From Planctomycetia bacterium (GTDB lineage Bacteria > Planctomycetota > Brocadiia > Brocadiales > Brocadiaceae): a stretch of DNA of 64,000 bases. The position numbers were made by a program, and so were the translations under genes. The DNA lies in assembly GCA_015075005.1 (NCBI GenBank), contig JABTVC010000001.1:1364001-1428000 (forward strand). Reading direction: 5' to 3'. How positions within the stretch are numbered: position 1 is the stretch's first letter; each line of letters begins with the position of its first letter. The notes beneath the pieces are model-generated. The model worked only from the letters and a program-made list of their open reading frames with translations. It did not search any database and was not told the origin of the DNA. This document shows positions 63,643-64,000 of this stretch, piece by piece.

Positions 63643-64000
63643 TTACATGATAATAAGTTCAGCATGAAGGGCACCCGCTCTTTTAATTGCCTGGAATATA
63701 GAGATAAGATCCCGCGGTGTTACCCCTAGTACATTGAGAGCCCGTGCAACATCAGAGATTGTTACTCCTGCCTGAATTACATTTAATTTCTTTTCCTCTT
63801 CGATTACTTCAATATCCGTTCGTGGTACTACTGCAGTTTGACCGGACGACAAAGGCCCTGGTTGTGAGACCTCGGGTTTTTCACTGATAGTAATACTTAA
63901 ATTCCCGTGTGAAATTGCAACCGTAGAAATCCGAACATTTTCTCCGGCAACAATTGTTCCGGTGCGTTCATTGATAATGATTCTGGCTACACTGTCAGGT
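63643..64000 (-). CDS. flgI: FlgI flagellar P-ring protein, C-terminal part (cut by the window)
   Basis: The open frame from the window edge to 63643 reads ARIIINERTGTIVAGENVRI, S-S-G-Q-T-A-V-V-P-R-T-D-I, GVTISDVARALNVLGVTPRD and FQAIKRAGALHAELIIM, a classical FlgI C-terminus. FlgI forms the periplasmic P-ring around the rod, in the peptidoglycan layer. The N-terminus with its signal peptide lies outside the window. Confidence 0.93.
   Translation of the reverse strand, partial: PDSVARIIINERTGTIVAGENVRISTVAISHGNLSITISEKPEVSQPGPLSSGQTAVVPRTDIEVIEEEKKLNVIQAGVTISDVARALNVLGVTPRDLISIFQAIKRAGALHAELIIM

Overview
The window comes from a flagellated, Gram-negative-type bacterium with AT-rich DNA, and almost every gene lies on the minus strand. 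The gene content (SpsE/F/G trio, many TPR glycosyltransferases, radical SAM enzymes in glycan loci, Asp-box surface protein, dense decayed insertion sequences) fits an environmental anaerobe. An anammox planctomycete (Brocadiales type) is my best guess, held at low confidence; no rRNA, tRNA or diagnostic marker is present.

Layout: (1) 1-8.5 kb is a graveyard. It holds a frameshifted Asp-box (BNR) surface-protein gene behind two tandem c-di-GMP-I riboswitch aptamers, then IS66-like and IS3 remnants, then an IS1634-family transposase gene split by an ISL3-family element that left a clean 8-bp target duplication. (2) 8.5-25.2 kb is an exopolysaccharide locus: glycosyltransferases, an O-antigen ligase/polymerase-type membrane protein, the GDP-mannose/GDP-fucose pathway (manC, gmd, fcl), a Wzc-like protein whose kinase motifs are degenerate, and a Wza-type exporter. 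Its 3' part is decaying through stop codons and frameshifts, and insertion-sequence debris is embedded in it. (3) 25.5-27.0 kb is a cobJ-cbiG cobalamin pair. (4) 27.4-57.4 kb is a long glycan island. It contains TPR-fused glycosyltransferases (including two CgeB-like paralogues), four radical SAM enzymes, PIG-L and WbqC proteins, an SpsE/F/G-like nonulosonic-acid trio, a LegB-like 4,6-dehydratase with its own nucleotidyltransferase and SDR, and a heptose block. The heptose block has hddC, a frameshifted hddA, a PLP/[2Fe-2S] 3-dehydrase-like enzyme, several SDRs, a GMD-like dehydratase and a TPP-dependent E1 alpha/beta pair. (5) 57.4-64 kb is a TPR protein followed (reading upstream) by csrA, fliW, flgL, flgK, flgN, a flgJ-type rod protein and the 3' end of flgI.

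Transcription of the last two blocks runs flgI -> flgL -> fliW -> csrA -> TPR -> E1 alpha/beta -> glycan genes, with many 4-bp ATGA overlaps. This suggests that the glycan island serves flagellin or surface-protein glycosylation. The most novel-looking part is the combination of a GDP-heptose pathway, a PLP/Fe-S sugar 3-dehydrase and an E1-type TPP enzyme without E2 or E3. I read it as a possible route to a 3,6-dideoxy, perhaps two-carbon-branched, heptose.

Many genes (flgK, hddA twice, one radical SAM, a methyltransferase, IS genes) carry single-base frameshifts, some next to homopolymers. These may be real decay or sequencing errors. Several low-complexity or palindromic repeat families also recur, two of them inserted in frame inside coding genes.
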